Part shown: positions 45,301 through 56,834 of the stretch, one piece after another
How the letters are laid out: each line of letters begins with the position of its first letter
How positions within the stretch are numbered: position 1 is the stretch's first letter
Origin: Phytophthora colocasiae
Lineage: Eukaryota; Oomycota; Peronosporomycetes; Peronosporales; Peronosporaceae
Assembly: GCA_018806915.1 (NCBI GenBank)
Contig: JAGKQI010000087.1
Location: 1,116,001-1,180,000 of the forward strand
Length of the DNA stretch: 64,000 nucleotides
Direction of reading: 5' to 3'
The notes under the pieces: model-generated
Seen by the model: only the letters and a program-made list of their open reading frames with translations
The model's database searches: none
Told to the model about the DNA's origin: nothing
Program-made: the position numbers and the translations under genes

Positions 45301-48300
45301 GCGAAGTCCCGGTACGGGCGGAGCAAGTTCGACACCATTCGGTTGAAGGTAGCAGGAGCATTCTTTAGCCCCTGAGGCATCACAAGCCATTCCCAAAGCA
45401 TTCCACTGGGCGTGCTGACTGCAGTCAGCGGTACGTCATCCTCCCGCATCAAGATCTGATAGAAGCCGTCCATCAGATCAATCGCGCTGTATGTGGTGCT
45501 GCCGACATGGTGTCGAGCACCATGTCTTTCCTCGGGATCGGCGTCTGCGCCGGGATGGTGGCATCGTTGAGCTTATTGAAGGCGTGGACGATCCGCCATC
45601 CACCGGTTGCTCTTCACGCAAAATGTCGGACTGGAGTGCGGGGACAAACTCTCACGGACGTGGCCGGCTTGTCGGCGACCTCGAAGAAGGCGTCGATTGC
45701 TTCGACTTGATCACGGGGAAGCGGCCACTGTCTCGTCACGCAATACTTCGCACCAGGCACGAGGTCGATCTCGTGTCGGACTCCGCGGTCCGGTGGAAGG
45801 GCGGCTGGCACCTTATCAGGGAAGATGTCGATGAACTCGCGAACCAGGGGGGCGACTGGGTTGCCGGCGGCTTCGAGTGCCGGGCAACGACTGAGCCAAG
45901 TAGCGAGCCTCGCGGGCGGACTTAGGCTCAGCGCCTTTCGGGCGTTCCCGGGTATTGGACGCTGGGTCACCAGCGTCTACATCGACAGCCGCGACCGTCG
46001 CGGTGTTGTCCGCGACGATCATGCAAACCTGCTCGATCTCACCATGCTTCCAAGTCGCGGAGAAAGTGTTTCCAAGACAGACCAGGCAACTTGGTGATCT
46101 CTGATGCATCGCACGGCGGGCGTGCAACTTCGACATTGTGCATTCGCGGGATCGATGCCGCGTCATCCCCCCACCAGAACGGAGATAACCTCGGAGTCAG
46201 ACGCGTCTGACTCATTCGGAGGAACGCGGGGTCGCCGGGGCTTGCGACGGCCACGGCGACGGACTGGCCGGGTAAACACTTCCGTAGCAGGCGGTGGGAG
46301 ACCACGCTCGACCAAGTCTGCTGTACTCAGACGCCGAGACACGACATCGGCGTCAACTCTATCAGGGAGCCCCTGCTCAACCACATGCGGGAGCCCTGCT
46401 CGACCGCGCGTGGGAGACCACGCTCAACCACATCTTCTTGTTCATCGTCAACGGAGAGCCGCTGCTCATCCGGGCGTGGGAACCCCTGTTCGACCACGGT
46501 GTTGTCTGTTGCCGAGAGCCGCTGCTCATCGGGACGTGGGACCCCCGGTTCTACCACGGTGGTGTCTGTGGCCGAGAGCCGCTGCTCATCAGGACGTGGG
46601 AACTCATGCTCGACCACGTCAGACATGTCTTGAGTCACCTGCTCAAGACCGGCACACGTCACAGAGCTCGCGAGCACCCGAAGGGCCATCGCTCACTTCG
46701 GATACAGCGGGAGTCATGGAGTTGGGGTCCATGACTGCAACGATGCGGCCATCGGTTGGGCGTCCCGCGCAGGGATGTCAATACCGCATTCACATCAATG
46801 TCGCGCGGGCGGACGGTTCGAGCCAACCAGTCAATATGAGGCTGGTGACGAGCAAGCCACGGGATACCGAAGACACAGTCGAAGGATCCGCTCAACTCGA
46901 TCACCAGAAAGTCATCGGACCCATGGAAACCGTCGAACTCGTAAGAGAAGGTGGCAGAACGCCGCGGGACACGCCGCGGCTTCCCGTCAGCATACTTTAC
47001 AACCATGTGGCCGGGGCCGTCCCTAACTCGCGTGTCCGCCGGTAACACCGACAAACTCTCGGCGCGAACGAAGTTGTTCGTCGCGCCTGAATCCAGCAGG
47101 GCGCGAAGCGACGCTTCGCGCCATTGACGTGTATACTGAGGATGATCAGTCTCGGATCACTGCCGGAGGTGGTGGCAAAGAATTGCGCATGAAGCACAGG
47201 GGGGCTGGGAGGAGGATCTGCCACCAGAGATCCGTCTTCCACATCACATCCAGTAGGGCGCCCCGCACCTACTGGTCGTCGCCGTTTTGGGTCGGCGACC
47301 ATATCATCCGCATCGGCGGCAACAACGTGTGCGAGTACCGGCGCAGGGCGCGGCACACAGCCGCGCGGTGTCCGAGTTTCCGACAGCGAAAGCATCGAAG
47401 AGGGCGTGAACCGCGACCAGGATTCGAGCTGGACGGGCAGATGTCGTCGGTGAGCTGTCATGCCGACGACCACGATAATCTTGGATGGCGTCAATCTCCA
47501 TCGGCTCCGGGCTCCGTAGTTGGAGGTCTGGTGAGAGAGAATGCCTCGGAGGCGGACACGCTGTAGTCTTCTCGCAGCGCTGTCTCAAACGCTTCCCTCC
47601 AGCGAGTCGGGCGTCTTCCGAGTCAGATAGAAGCGCTGGTAACCAGCGTTCATGCCAGAGATAAAGACATGGACTTGAGTCGCCATGTCCACCGGATTTG
47701 TCGTGATGCACGACACCAAGTGACGAGCCCGTTGGATGTACTCGAGCATGGACATCCGTCCCTGCTTTAGCGAGAGGAACGCCGAGCGTTGAACACGCTC
47801 GTCTTGAGGGGGCTCAAAGGCCAGGCGGAGATCGCTCTTTAGTGACTCCATCGTTTGAAAGCAGGAGGGGTCGGCTACAAGCTTGCCGACGCGCCCACTC
47901 CTTGGCCTTCCCAGTCAACTTGGACAAAGGAACCGGGTACGAGCGAACTCGGTAGACAGCTGCCGAGCTTCGATCGCGATGTCGATCTCGCAGAACCAGC
48001 GGTTCAGCTGGAGGCGAGCGGCGCCATCGCCACTGTAGCAGGAGACATCGAGCTTCACGATGTCAGTCTTGTTCTTGGTCGGCGTGGGAGTCGTCGCACG
48101 CCGACGCAGGTCGGCGAGCTCACGCGCCATGAACTCGTGAGCAGCCAGTCGTTGATCTTCTTCCGTTCCGGCAGTCAGCAAGGTCTTGATGACTCCTTCT
48201 CCGGACACCGCGGCAAGGCGGTGTAGCGCCTCCCACTCGAAGGCGGACAAGTGGGGGAAGCTGGCATGCTCGAGGGCAGCACCAGCCCCTTCAGTGAAAT

Positions 48301-48316
48301 AGGAAGCGTCGTTCAT
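42188..48316 (-). pseudogene. Gypsy gag-pol, copy A (multiply frameshifted)
   Basis: Reading the minus strand: gag begins at 48316 (MNDASYFTEGAG). A linker with repeated PRPDEQRLSATD units lies at 46440-46640. Reverse transcriptase is around 45144-45970 (WLVMPQGLKNAPATFNRM, YFDD). RNase H is at 44335-45108 (IYTDHASL, HYKPGKSNILADALSRR). The integrase zinc-binding part is near 43937-44210 (GGHLGREKT, CEACQRVKP), and the integrase core and C-terminus run from about 43777. A chromodomain (YLVRWIGPLDDSWEPRSTL) is near 42400-42500. The aspartic-protease region (about 47050-47150) is degraded. Numerous single-base indels break the frame, so no complete polyprotein is encoded. Confidence 0.9.
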
Positions 48317-48349
48317 GGTCGTGTGGACGGACTACTAAGTGCTACCAGA

Positions 48350-48501
48350 TGAACGGGGCGGTGCTCCTTGTTTGTGGTAAATGAAACTCTGTCTATTGAA
48401 TCTGTGTGGCGCCCGGGTCGGGCGCCGTGGACCAACAAAACACAAGCTAATCTAATTGGTCGCCGTGCACCACGGCGACCGTGTGACAGAAGCCCGTCAC
48501 A
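48350..48501 (-). repeat. Gypsy LTR 2 (shared central LTR)
   Basis: This serves as the 5' LTR of copy A and the 3' LTR of copy B. It is essentially identical to LTR 3, including the inner end GTTCA next to the primer-binding-like TGG. No target duplication flanks it, so it is not the end of a separate insertion. Confidence 0.9.
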
Positions 48502-48559
48502 CCACTCCCCACCTTAGAAAGAAGCCTGAAGAGCTTCTCAATCTTCAAATTGCTTCACA

Positions 48560-49070
48560 ATGAACACCACAAGCCACACCTACGCACAGACTCTCCGAGA
48601 GTGGCCGCCGCACGACTGCAGTGGCTTCGAGGCCCCGCTGAGTCCCGACGAGATGCGAGAGTTGTTCCGACGCTGGCGTTCGACGCGGGGCAAGCCCGTC
48701 ACCGCGACGCTCGCGGTGACCCAGCGCTCGCTTGATGCCGCGTGGACGGCCTTCGTCCGACGCTGGAACGCAGAGGGTGCGCGACGTTTCATGGCGACAA
48801 TAGAAGACCAATCCATCAGCGCCACGCGCTGGGAGAGCTGGCGGCGCGCGTGTGCTCGCTGTCCTGGGACGAGGATCGTCCTTGTTGTTACGTCCATCAC
48901 CTTGAAGGCTGCGCCGGCTGTCGCCGCTTTGGAACGCCGCGACCGGGCGACGCTGACTGGGCGCAAATCGTGAAAGAGTATCCAGAGACTAAGGAAGAGA
49001 AGCAGTGGATCGAGCTGTATCGCCGGTCGCTGTACGAGGCTAGGCGCGGTTCGCTACCGCGCCCTGAGGA
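48560..49070 (+). pseudogene. Antisense ORF of Gypsy, copy B (frameshifted)
   Basis: This matches 41844-42359 but has a small deletion near 48808 (the accgcgaggagacc stretch of copy A is shortened to accaatcc). That deletion shifts the frame before the Cys/His cluster, and another indel lies near 49044. The two pieces of the frame survive separately. Confidence 0.55.
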
Positions 49071-52000
49071 TCATCCCGCGCCAACAGAGCCGCCTCGTAC
49101 GCCTCAACGAGGCCCGGAACGTCTTCGAGGAGGGTGGAGCGAGGCTCCCAGCTGTCGTCCAGCGGACCTATCCACCGTACCAGGTACCGGCGAAAGCTCG
49201 ATACCCCCGTCGCAGTGACGAGCGCTGCGACCACTGGTCGAGTCATCGTGGTCAAGAATGGCCTCCACGATGTGACGAACGTCACCATCACGATCAACAA
49301 GGGGGGCCGGACCGTCGCGAAGGAACCGAGCGCGAGTGGGCGATGGAGCGTCGCCTGGAGCACCTGGAGCATCGCCGTTGACCAGCTGGAGCATGAGAAT
49401 CGGGTCTTGCGGCAGGAGCTGTGGGTACCGCGTCACGCGGTACCGGATTATCGCTAGGAAGCGACGCTGGGTGGTAGCGGCGAAGTCGACCGACGTAAAA
49501 TGTAGGTGTAGCTTGATTGTAGGCGGTAGCTGTAGCCGATAAGCATCTCCAATGACTTTCGACACCTTGAACGGTCCATCGAATCGCGGCGCGAGCTTAC
49601 TCGCGCCCAAGTTCGTGACGAGCGTTGGGGAAATCCCATTGGTAGATAATAGGACTTGGTCTCCAACGTGGAATGTTTCCATGTTACGGCGCCCGCTGCG
49701 GTCGGCATTCTCCTTCTGGCGATCGACGGCTGCAGCAATCGCATCGCGGACGTAGCGGACAATTGACTCACGCTGTTGCACGAACTCACGGACAGCCGCA
49801 GCGTCGCTTCGCTGCGGCGCCGCGTTGGGCGCAAAGTTTGCTGGCGGAGGCTCAGTAGGCGCGACCGGATCGGGGCAGTGTAAAGCTCGGCTGCGCGACG
49901 TGGACGCGGGTTGATTAGCGTCCGACTGGTCCAAGCGGCAACGTCCCGTGGAGAAGCAGTCGCCGCTCGCGCGGCGGCCCGTGTAAGAGGACGCTGGCTT
50001 GGGGTCCGCGCGGAAGACCTCGTGCTCACCGCGTTCACATTCGGGACAGCGGCCATCTCGTGCGTCGCGACGGAGGCACCACCAGTGGGGGTGGCAGTTG
50101 CAGCGTCGTGATTCTCGGACAGTTGAACTGGAAGGGGGCGCTCCAGCCCAAGGAGCGCCGGAACGCGCGGGTGACGGCCGAAATTTACGAAGAACGGCGT
50201 CAAGCCAGTTGACGCGTGCACGGCATTATTGATGGCGAACTCCACCATCGGCAGGAAAGAGCTCCATGACTTGAACGACGTGGCAAAGCTGCGTAGTACA
50301 TCTTCGACGACTCGGTTAGCGCGCTCGGTTTGGCCGTCCGTCTCTGGATGCGACGCGGTGGACATACTCAGCCGCGTCCCCAACAGCTTGAAGAGCTCCC
50401 TCCAGAAGGCGGACGTGAATCGAGGATCCCTGTCCGACACAATCGAGGACGGAAGACCGTGGTGGCGATACACCACGTCAACGAAGAGCGCAGCAGACTG
50501 TTGCGCAGTGATCGAGGCTGCTACCGGAGTGAGATGAACCATCTTACTGAAGCGGTCGACGAAGACCAGAATACCCGTACGACCTCGGGTATCCCGAGGT
50601 AGGCCGAAGACGAAATCCATGCTCACAGACGACCACGCATCAGTGGCGACTGAGAGCGGTCGGAGCGGGGCCTGCTTTGATGGAGCCGGTTTCACGCGCT
50701 GGCACGCTTCACACGAGCGCACCCACTTCCTCACCCACTTGTACATGTGTGGCCAATAAAAGTCGCGAGAGAGAGAGATGCAAAGGTCTTCTCGCGACCG
50801 AGGTGGCCGCCACTTGGGGTGTCATGGAACTCGTGGATCAACCGAGCTCGGAGGTCGTCGTCAAGCGGGACGACGACGCGGGGGCAATCTTCTTGGTCGA
50901 CGCGGTAAGTCAGCAGCGCGCCTTCAAGTGAGTAGCGGCCGACACGAGCGCGTGCTCGTGAGGACAGCTTGCGCTCAGCTGAGCCACTGGGGTTGCGCAG
51001 GAAGTCGATCAGCTCGGAACAGGACGCGTCATCTTTATACGCGTCGACGATCAGGTCACGTAGCGGTGTGGTCGCTGTGACTTCAGCGGCAGCGACGCTT
51101 TCGGCGATACAGACGGAACAGTCGTCATCATCCTCGTCGCCAACTGCGTGGCGGCCGCGCTGCACGTAATCTGGCCGGCGTGAAAGCGCGTCGGCGAGGA
51201 TGTTGGACTTGCCCGGTTTGTAATGCACGACGAAGTTGTACTCGGAGAAGAGCGATAACCAGCGTGCCATGCGCTGGGACAAGTGGGGGCTCTTCGTCGC
51301 TGTCCTCAGCGACGCGTGATCTGTGTAGATTGCGAAGGACTTCTCGCCTAGGAGATACACACGGAACTTGATGAGTGCGTAGCGCATGGCAAGCAGCTCT
51401 TTATCATGGACCGGATAATTCCGTTCCGCCTGCTTCAGTTGTCGCGACTGGTAACTCACCACTCGCTCGCGGCCCACGTCGTCAAACTGCATCAAGGCAC
51501 AGCCGATCGCGAAGTCACTCGCGTCGCATACAACGTGGAACGGCTTGGAGTGATCTGGAAGCATCAAGACGGGCGCGGTCGACAAACTCGTCTTCACCGC
51601 GTCGAAGCGCTGTTTGGTGCTCGGGGCGCCATGACCACATGGCGTCTGCCTTTAGGAGTTGAGACAGCGGTTGGATGGTCAGCGCGAAGTTCTTCGAGTA
51701 ATGGTGAAGATACGTCGCGAGCCCCAGCCACTGCCGGAGCTGCTTCTGATCCTGAAGGCACGGGCCAAGCGCAGATGGCTTCAATCTTCTCGGGGTCAGC
51801 ACGGACACCTTCCTTGCTGACGTAGCTCCCGAGCACTGGGATCTCGGGACCGCAGAAGATACACTTCTTCAAGTTGGCGTACAGCTTGTTCTCTCTCGCA
51901 TCACTTCGAACACCTGCCGCAGGTGTTGCAGATGCACCTCGACGTCCGTCAAGCCTCGTTCCAGCACGGCTGTGGATGAAAATGTCATCGAAGTAGCTGG

Positions 52001-55000
52001 GCGCGAAGTCCCGGTACGGGCGGAGCAAGTTCGACACCATTCGGTTGAAGGTAGCAGGAGCATCTCTTTAGCCCCTGAGGCATCACAAGCCATTCCCAAA
52101 GCATTCCACTGGGCGTGCTGACTGCAGTCAGCGGTACGTCATCCTCCCGCATCAAGATCTGATAGAAGCCGTCCATCAGATCAATCGCGCTGTATGTGGT
52201 GCTGCCCGACATGGTGTCGAGCACCATGTCTTTCCTCGGGATCGGCGTCTGCGCCGGGATGGTGGCATCGTTGAGCTTATTGAAGGCGTGGACGATCCGC
52301 CATCCACCGGTTGCTTTCTTCACGCAAAATGTCGGACTGGAGTGCGGGGACAAACTCTCACGGACGTGGCCGGCTTGTCGGCGACCCTCGAAGAAGGCGT
52401 CGATTGCTTCGACTTGATCACGGGAAGCGGCCACTGTCTCGTCACGCAATACTTCGCACCAGGCACGAGGTCGATCTCGTGTCGGACTCCGCGGTCCGGT
52501 GGAAGGGCGGCTGGCACCTTATCAGGGAAGATGTCGATGAACTCGCGAACCAGGGGGGCGACTGGGTTGCCGGCGGCTTCGAGTGCCGGCAACGACTGGA
52601 GCCAAGTAGCGAGCCTCGCGGGCGGACTTAGGCTCAGCGCCTTTCGGGCGTTCCCGGGTATTGGACGCTGGGTCACCAGCGTCTACATCGACAGCCGCGA
52701 TCGTCGCGGTGTTGTCCGCGACGATCATGCAAACCTGCTCCGATCTCACCATAGCTTCAAGTCGCGGAGAAAGTGTTTCCAAGACAGACCAGGCAACTTG
52801 GTGATCTCTGATGCATCGCACGGCGGGCGTGCAACTTCGACATTGTGCATTCGCGGGATCGATGCCGCGTCATCCCCACCAGAACGGAGATAACCTCGGA
52901 GTCAGACGCGTCTGACTCATTCGGAGGAACGCGGGGTCGCCGGGGATTGCGACGGCCACGGCGACGGACTGGCCGGGTAAACACTTCCGTAGCAGGCAGT
53001 GGGAGACCACGCTCGACCAAAGTCTGCTGTACTCAGACGCCGAGACACGACATCGGCGTCAACTCTATCAGGGAGCCCCTGCTCAACCACATGCGGGAGC
53101 CCCTGCTCGACCGCGCGTGGGAGACCACGCTCAACCACATCTTCTTGTTCATCGTCAACGGCAGAGCCGCTGCTCATCCGGGCGTGGGAACCCCTGTTCG
53201 ACCACGGTGTTGTCTGTTGCCGAGAGCCGCTGCTCATCGGGACGTGGGAACCCCGGTTCTACCACGGTGTTGTCTGTTGCCGAGAGCCGCTGCTCATCGG
53301 GACGTGGGAACTCATGCTCGACCACGTCAGACATGTCTTGAGTCACCTGCTCAAGACCGGCACACGTCACAGGCTCGCGAGCACCCGAAGGGCCATCGCT
53401 CACTTCGGATACAGCGGGAGTCATGGAGTTGGGGTCCATGACTGCAACGATGCGGCCATCGGTTGGGCGTCCCGCGCAGGATGTCAATACCGCATTCACA
53501 TCAATGTCGCGCGGGCGGACGGTTCGAGCCAACCAGTCAATATGAGGCTGGTGACGAGCAAGCCACGGGATACCGAAGACACAGTCGAAGGATCCGCTCA
53601 ACTCGATCACCAGAAAGTCATCGGACCCATGGAAACCGTCGAACTCGTAAGAGAAGGTGGCAGAACGCCGCGGGACACGCCGCGGCTTCCCGTCAGCATA
53701 CTTTACAACCATGTGGCCGGGGCCGTCCCTAACTCGCGTGTCCGCCGGTAACACCGACAAACTCTCGGCGCGAACGAAGTTGTTCGTCGCGCCTGAATCC
53801 AGCAGGGCGCGAAGCGGACGCTTCGCGCCATTGACGTGTATACTGAGGATGATCAGTCTCGGATCACTGCCGGAGGTGGTGGCAAAGAATTGCGCATGAA
53901 GCACAGGGGGGCTGGGAGGAGGATCTGCCACCAGAGATCCGTCTTCCACATCACATCCAGTAGGGCGCCCCGCACCTACTGGTCGTCGCCGTTTTTTTGG
54001 GTCGGCGACCATATCATCCGCATCGGCGGCAACAACGTGTGCGAGTACCGGCGCAGGGGCGCGGCACACAGCCGCGCGGTGTCCGAGTTTCCGACAGCGA
54101 AAGCATCGAAGAGGGCGTGAACCGCGACCAGGATTCGGAGCTGGACGGGCAGATGTCGTCGGCGAGCTGTCATGCCGACGACCACGATAATCTTGGATGG
54201 CGTCAATCTCCATCGGCTCGGGCTCCGTAGTTGGAGGTCTGGTGAGAGAGAATGCCTCGGAGGCGGACACGCTGTAGTCTTCTCGCAGCGCTGTCTCAAA
54301 CGCTTCCTCCAGCGAGTCGGGCGTCTTCCGAGTCAGATAGAAGCGCTGGTAACCAGCGTTCATGCCAGAGATAAAGACATGGACTTGAGTCGCCATGTCC
54401 ACCGGATTTGTCGTGATGCACGACACCAAGTGACGAGCCCGTTGGATGTACTCGGAGCATGGACATCCGTCCCTGCTTTAGCGAGAGGAACGCCGAGCGT
54501 TGAACACGCTCGTCTTGAGGGGCTCAAAGGCCAGGCGGAGATCGCTCTTTAGTGACTCCATCGTTTGAAAGCAGGAGGGGTCGGCTACAAGCTTGCCGAG
54601 CGCCCACTCCTTGGCCTTCCCCAGTCAACTTGGACAAAAGGAACCGGGTACGAGCGAACTCGGTAGACAGCTGCCGAGCTTCGATCGCGATGTCGATCTC
54701 GCAGAACCAGCGGTTCAGCTGGAGGCGAGCGGCGCCATCGCCACTGTAGCAGGAGACATCGAGCTTCACGATGTCAGTCTTGTTCTTGGTCGGCGTGGGG
54801 TCGTCGCACGCCGACGCCGGTCGGCGCGCTCACGCGCCATGACCTCGTGAGCAGCCAGGCGGTGATCTTCTTCCGTTCCGGCAGTCAGCAAGGTCTTGAT
54901 GACTCCTTCTCCGGACACCGCGGCAAGGCGGTGTAGCGCCTCCCACTCGAAGGCGGACAAGTGGGGGAAGCTGGCATGCTCGAGGGCAGCACCAGCCCCT

Positions 55001-55026
55001 TCAGTGAAATAGGAAGCGTCGTTCAT
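49040..55026 (-). pseudogene. Gypsy gag-pol, copy B (frameshifted, better preserved)
   Basis: Gag starts at 55026 and continues in 54769-54524. The 424-codon frame at 54429-53155 carries a CCHC zinc knuckle (CFRCRKLGHRAAVC) and an aspartic-protease site (ALLDSGATNNFV). Reverse transcriptase lies in 52449-51985 and 52040-51594 (YFDD). RNase H and the integrase HHCC region lie in 51597-50731. The integrase core is in 50746-49454 with its three acidic residues visible in SMDFVFG, VSDRDPRF and TDGQTERANRVVED. The chromodomain is in 49372-49040. Fewer breaks are present than in copy A, but the frame is still not continuous. Confidence 0.92.
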
Positions 55027-55059
55027 GGTCGTGTGGACGGACTACTAAGTGCTACCAGA

Positions 55060-55211
55060 TGAACGGGGCGGTGCTCCTTGTTTGTGGTAAATGAAACTCT
55101 GTCTATTGAATCTGTGTGGCGCCCGGGTCGGGCGCCGTGGACCAACAAAACACAAGCTAATCTAATTGGTCGCCGTGCACCACGGCGACCGTGTGACAGA
55201 AGCCCGTCACA
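55060..55211 (-). repeat. Gypsy LTR 3 (5' LTR of copy B)
   Basis: Starts TGTGACGGGC in the coding direction and ends GTTCA, followed by TCTGGTAGCAC, a plausible tRNA primer site. Its outer end abuts the CTTTC target duplication at 55212-55216. Confidence 0.9.
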
Positions 55212-55387
55212 CTTTCCTCCTCGTTTTTATCACCAAAACTTTTCGTGTGTCGATTTCTTGAGAAAGAAACAGTGGTGTTGTGGGTAGAAGCGGTGGTTGT
55301 TGGTGGTATTACCGTCGAAAAAGCCTCCGAAATGACTCCGAAAACGGATATGGCTATGGCCACACTCACCAGGCAGTGGAGACGCAT
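55212..55387 (-). pseudogene. Long LWY effector 2, 5' part (signal peptide to dEER)
   Basis: The ATG at 55387 starts a signal peptide (MRLHCLVSVAIAISVFGV) and a Thr/Ser-rich leader, then an acidic stretch ending in EEE at the retrotransposon junction. The target duplication (GAAAG on this strand) contributes the next codons. On the other side (41632) the sequence resumes with the Arg of dEER, so the insertion lies within the dEER codons. No canonical RxLR is seen (NRHTKSF at its expected place). Read-through into the LTR gives a nonsense tail ending at 55157. It is divergent from the short effector at 55686. Confidence 0.85.
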
Positions 55388-55451
55388 TGCTTCGGTTAAT
55401 AGCTGGGTAAACTTATTGTGATCGACTGTCGTCGGATCTATAGATTTAGTT

Positions 55452-55567
55452 CATGTAGCGCAATCCAAGATGACCATCGATGACGAAAAATGAACTGCAT
55501 GCACTACTGTAGTATTTTCAAAGTTCAATTGGCCACCATCGACGGTCTACACGGATTGCGCTACATG
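55452..55567. repeat. Foldback repeat in the effector intergenic region
   Basis: Arms of about 33 bp at 55452-55484 and 55535-55567 are inverted copies. The outer 15 bases (CATGTAGCGCAATCC) match perfectly and the rest with some mismatches. It lies between the divergent effector genes and may be a small MITE. Confidence 0.8.
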
Positions 55568-55685
55568 CTCCCAATTCTAAGATCCACGTTGTGTACACTG
55601 TATGCGACTAAACCGTTGATGGTGGTGAGGCTCGAAGCATGGTTCAAGGTGTCAACCTCATTTCTCAAAACTACTCCTGATCCCA

Positions 55686-56114
55686 ATGCGTCTGTCCTAC
55701 ATTGTTCTCGCGTTTGCTTCCGCTATCTTTGCTTCCTGTGGTGGAGTATCCGCTGTCGGTGATTCCAAGAGTCTCGTCGTTCCCCAAATCCGCTTGCGAA
55801 CCGAGAAAAACAGTAACCGATCTCTACGATCTCACCAAGAAGAAGAGAGGACTGGTGACCTCCTCGCCCAAGTAGCTAAAGTACTGAAGAGGACCGTTTC
55901 TGAGGTCGGAAGAATGGACAAAAAATCGCTTCTCAAAGATATTCGCAAAAGTTACAAAGAATCATTCCTGCACATTGAAAACGTCATGCGTTTAGACCCG
56001 GACGGAATGGCGCTGAAGATGAGAGACATGGACATGATCGATCTGACGCTCCTGGAAAAGTACGTGAACTGGTACGTGAAGAAACACCCCAGCTGGGTCA
56101 GTAAGCTTGAGTAG
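55686..56114 (+). CDS. Short RxLR-dEER effector b (intact, 142 aa)
   Basis: Single exon. The signal peptide occupies about residues 1-23 (MRLSYIVLAFASAIFASCGG). RSLR lies at residues 45-48 followed by EEER at 52-55, so both translocation motifs are in place. The C-terminal 85 residues are mostly helical and charged, ending LLEKYVNWYVKKHPSW, which may be a single W-Y-like helix pair. Paralogues lie at 39131, 61438 and, as a relic, 56835. This is the only clearly intact effector gene in the window. It is secreted and probably acts in the host cell; target unknown. Confidence 0.9.
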   Translation: MRLSYIVLAFASAIFASCGGVSAVGDSKSLVVPQIRLRTEKNSNRSLRSHQEEERTGDLLAQVAKVLKRTVSEVGRMDKKSLLKDIRKSYKESFLHIENVMRLDPDGMALKMRDMDMIDLTLLEKYVNWYVKKHPSWVSKLE

Positions 56115-56442
56115 TTCTACAAGAAAGAGAAAAGTTGATTAACTACTTTTTGAGTAGTTCTACAATACAGGACACCTTTTTGAAAGGTACACGAAGTACT
56201 ATGTAGCTGGGTTAGTAAGCTGGAGTAGTACCTTGCCATCTACACCTCAGCAGGAGCAGTGTTCAACAGCAATTGAGAATGTGAAGATTACCTGCTTCAG
56301 AACTACATGTTGCATTGACACGTGAATAAACAGTCTACTTTTAACGATGTCGTTTGAATGTTTTGGTGCTACTACTTTCAGGTTAGGCAATGGCATTCGA
56401 TCAAAATGTATTAGCCCTTTCGCGAGCACAGCTTGTAATTTT
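56115..56442. repeat. Duplicated 3' flank of short effector
   Basis: Much of this stretch aligns with 39534-39786 (for example gagaatgtgaagattacc, ttgcattgacacgtgaat, atggcattcgatcaaaatg). It is the spacer between a short effector and the end of a long one, so gene pair and spacer were duplicated together. Confidence 0.85.
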
Positions 56443-56815
56443 CTACAACGACAATGTGTTGATTATCTCGGTGTACCGCTCAATAGACCTCGACGGGGTC
56501 CTTCGCAATTGCTATCCAGTGGTTCACTTGGTCTGTTCGTAGTCTCGGGGCTAGTTCATGTGACTTCGCGTCGCTTTCAGCCGCTTTAAGGATTTTGCAC
56601 AAATGGTCGTCTCCATATCGAGCTGTCAATATCAAGATCGCGGATGTCCCCTTCCCGGAAGCAGTAGCACTCAAAGCATCGGCGTATTGAACCCATTTGC
56701 TGAATAGGGGGTTATCGAATATCGAAGTGCGAGACTTCGCCAACTTCATGCGATAAAACACATCTTCAGCAGATTTTCCCTTCTCGAGCCACTTCTGGAG
56801 CTGTTCATCCGTCAC
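56443..56815 (-). pseudogene. LWY effector 3, internally deleted fragment
   Basis: A frame of 111 codons (56815-56480) is nearly identical to the first LWY region of effector 2 (QLQKWLEKGKSAEDVFYRMK through KDPVEVY). It then jumps directly to the last dozen codons of a long effector (IERYTEIIN in another frame, TAG near 56443). The join lies at a shared TCTATTGAG. The signal peptide and N-terminus are missing; instead a short-effector relic begins 20 bp upstream. It is clearly non-functional. Confidence 0.88.
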
Positions 56816-56834
56816 TATCGTATTTCTAAAAAAA

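Larger units (their letters stand above)
41633..55211 (-). mobile_element. Dimeric Gypsy retrotransposon (LTR-int-LTR-int-LTR)
   Basis: Three nearly identical LTRs of about 152 bp (41633-41785, 48350-48501, 55060-55211) flank two internal regions of about 6.56 kb, both on the minus strand. The outer ends are TG...CA in the coding direction, and the whole block is bounded by one 5-bp target duplication, CTTTC (41628-41632 and 55212-55216). A polypurine tract lies beside the LTRs at 41785 and 48501, and a TGG-starting primer-binding-like site lies two bases inside the LTRs at 48350 and 55060. Gag, protease, reverse transcriptase, RNase H, integrase and chromodomain, in that order, make it a Ty3/Gypsy chromovirus-type element. 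Confidence 0.93.

Noticed and set aside
46440..46640. Separate repeat-protein gene in the Gypsy element
   Set aside because: The PRPDEQRL-type repeats lie in frame between protease and reverse transcriptase in both copies, so they are a pol linker.
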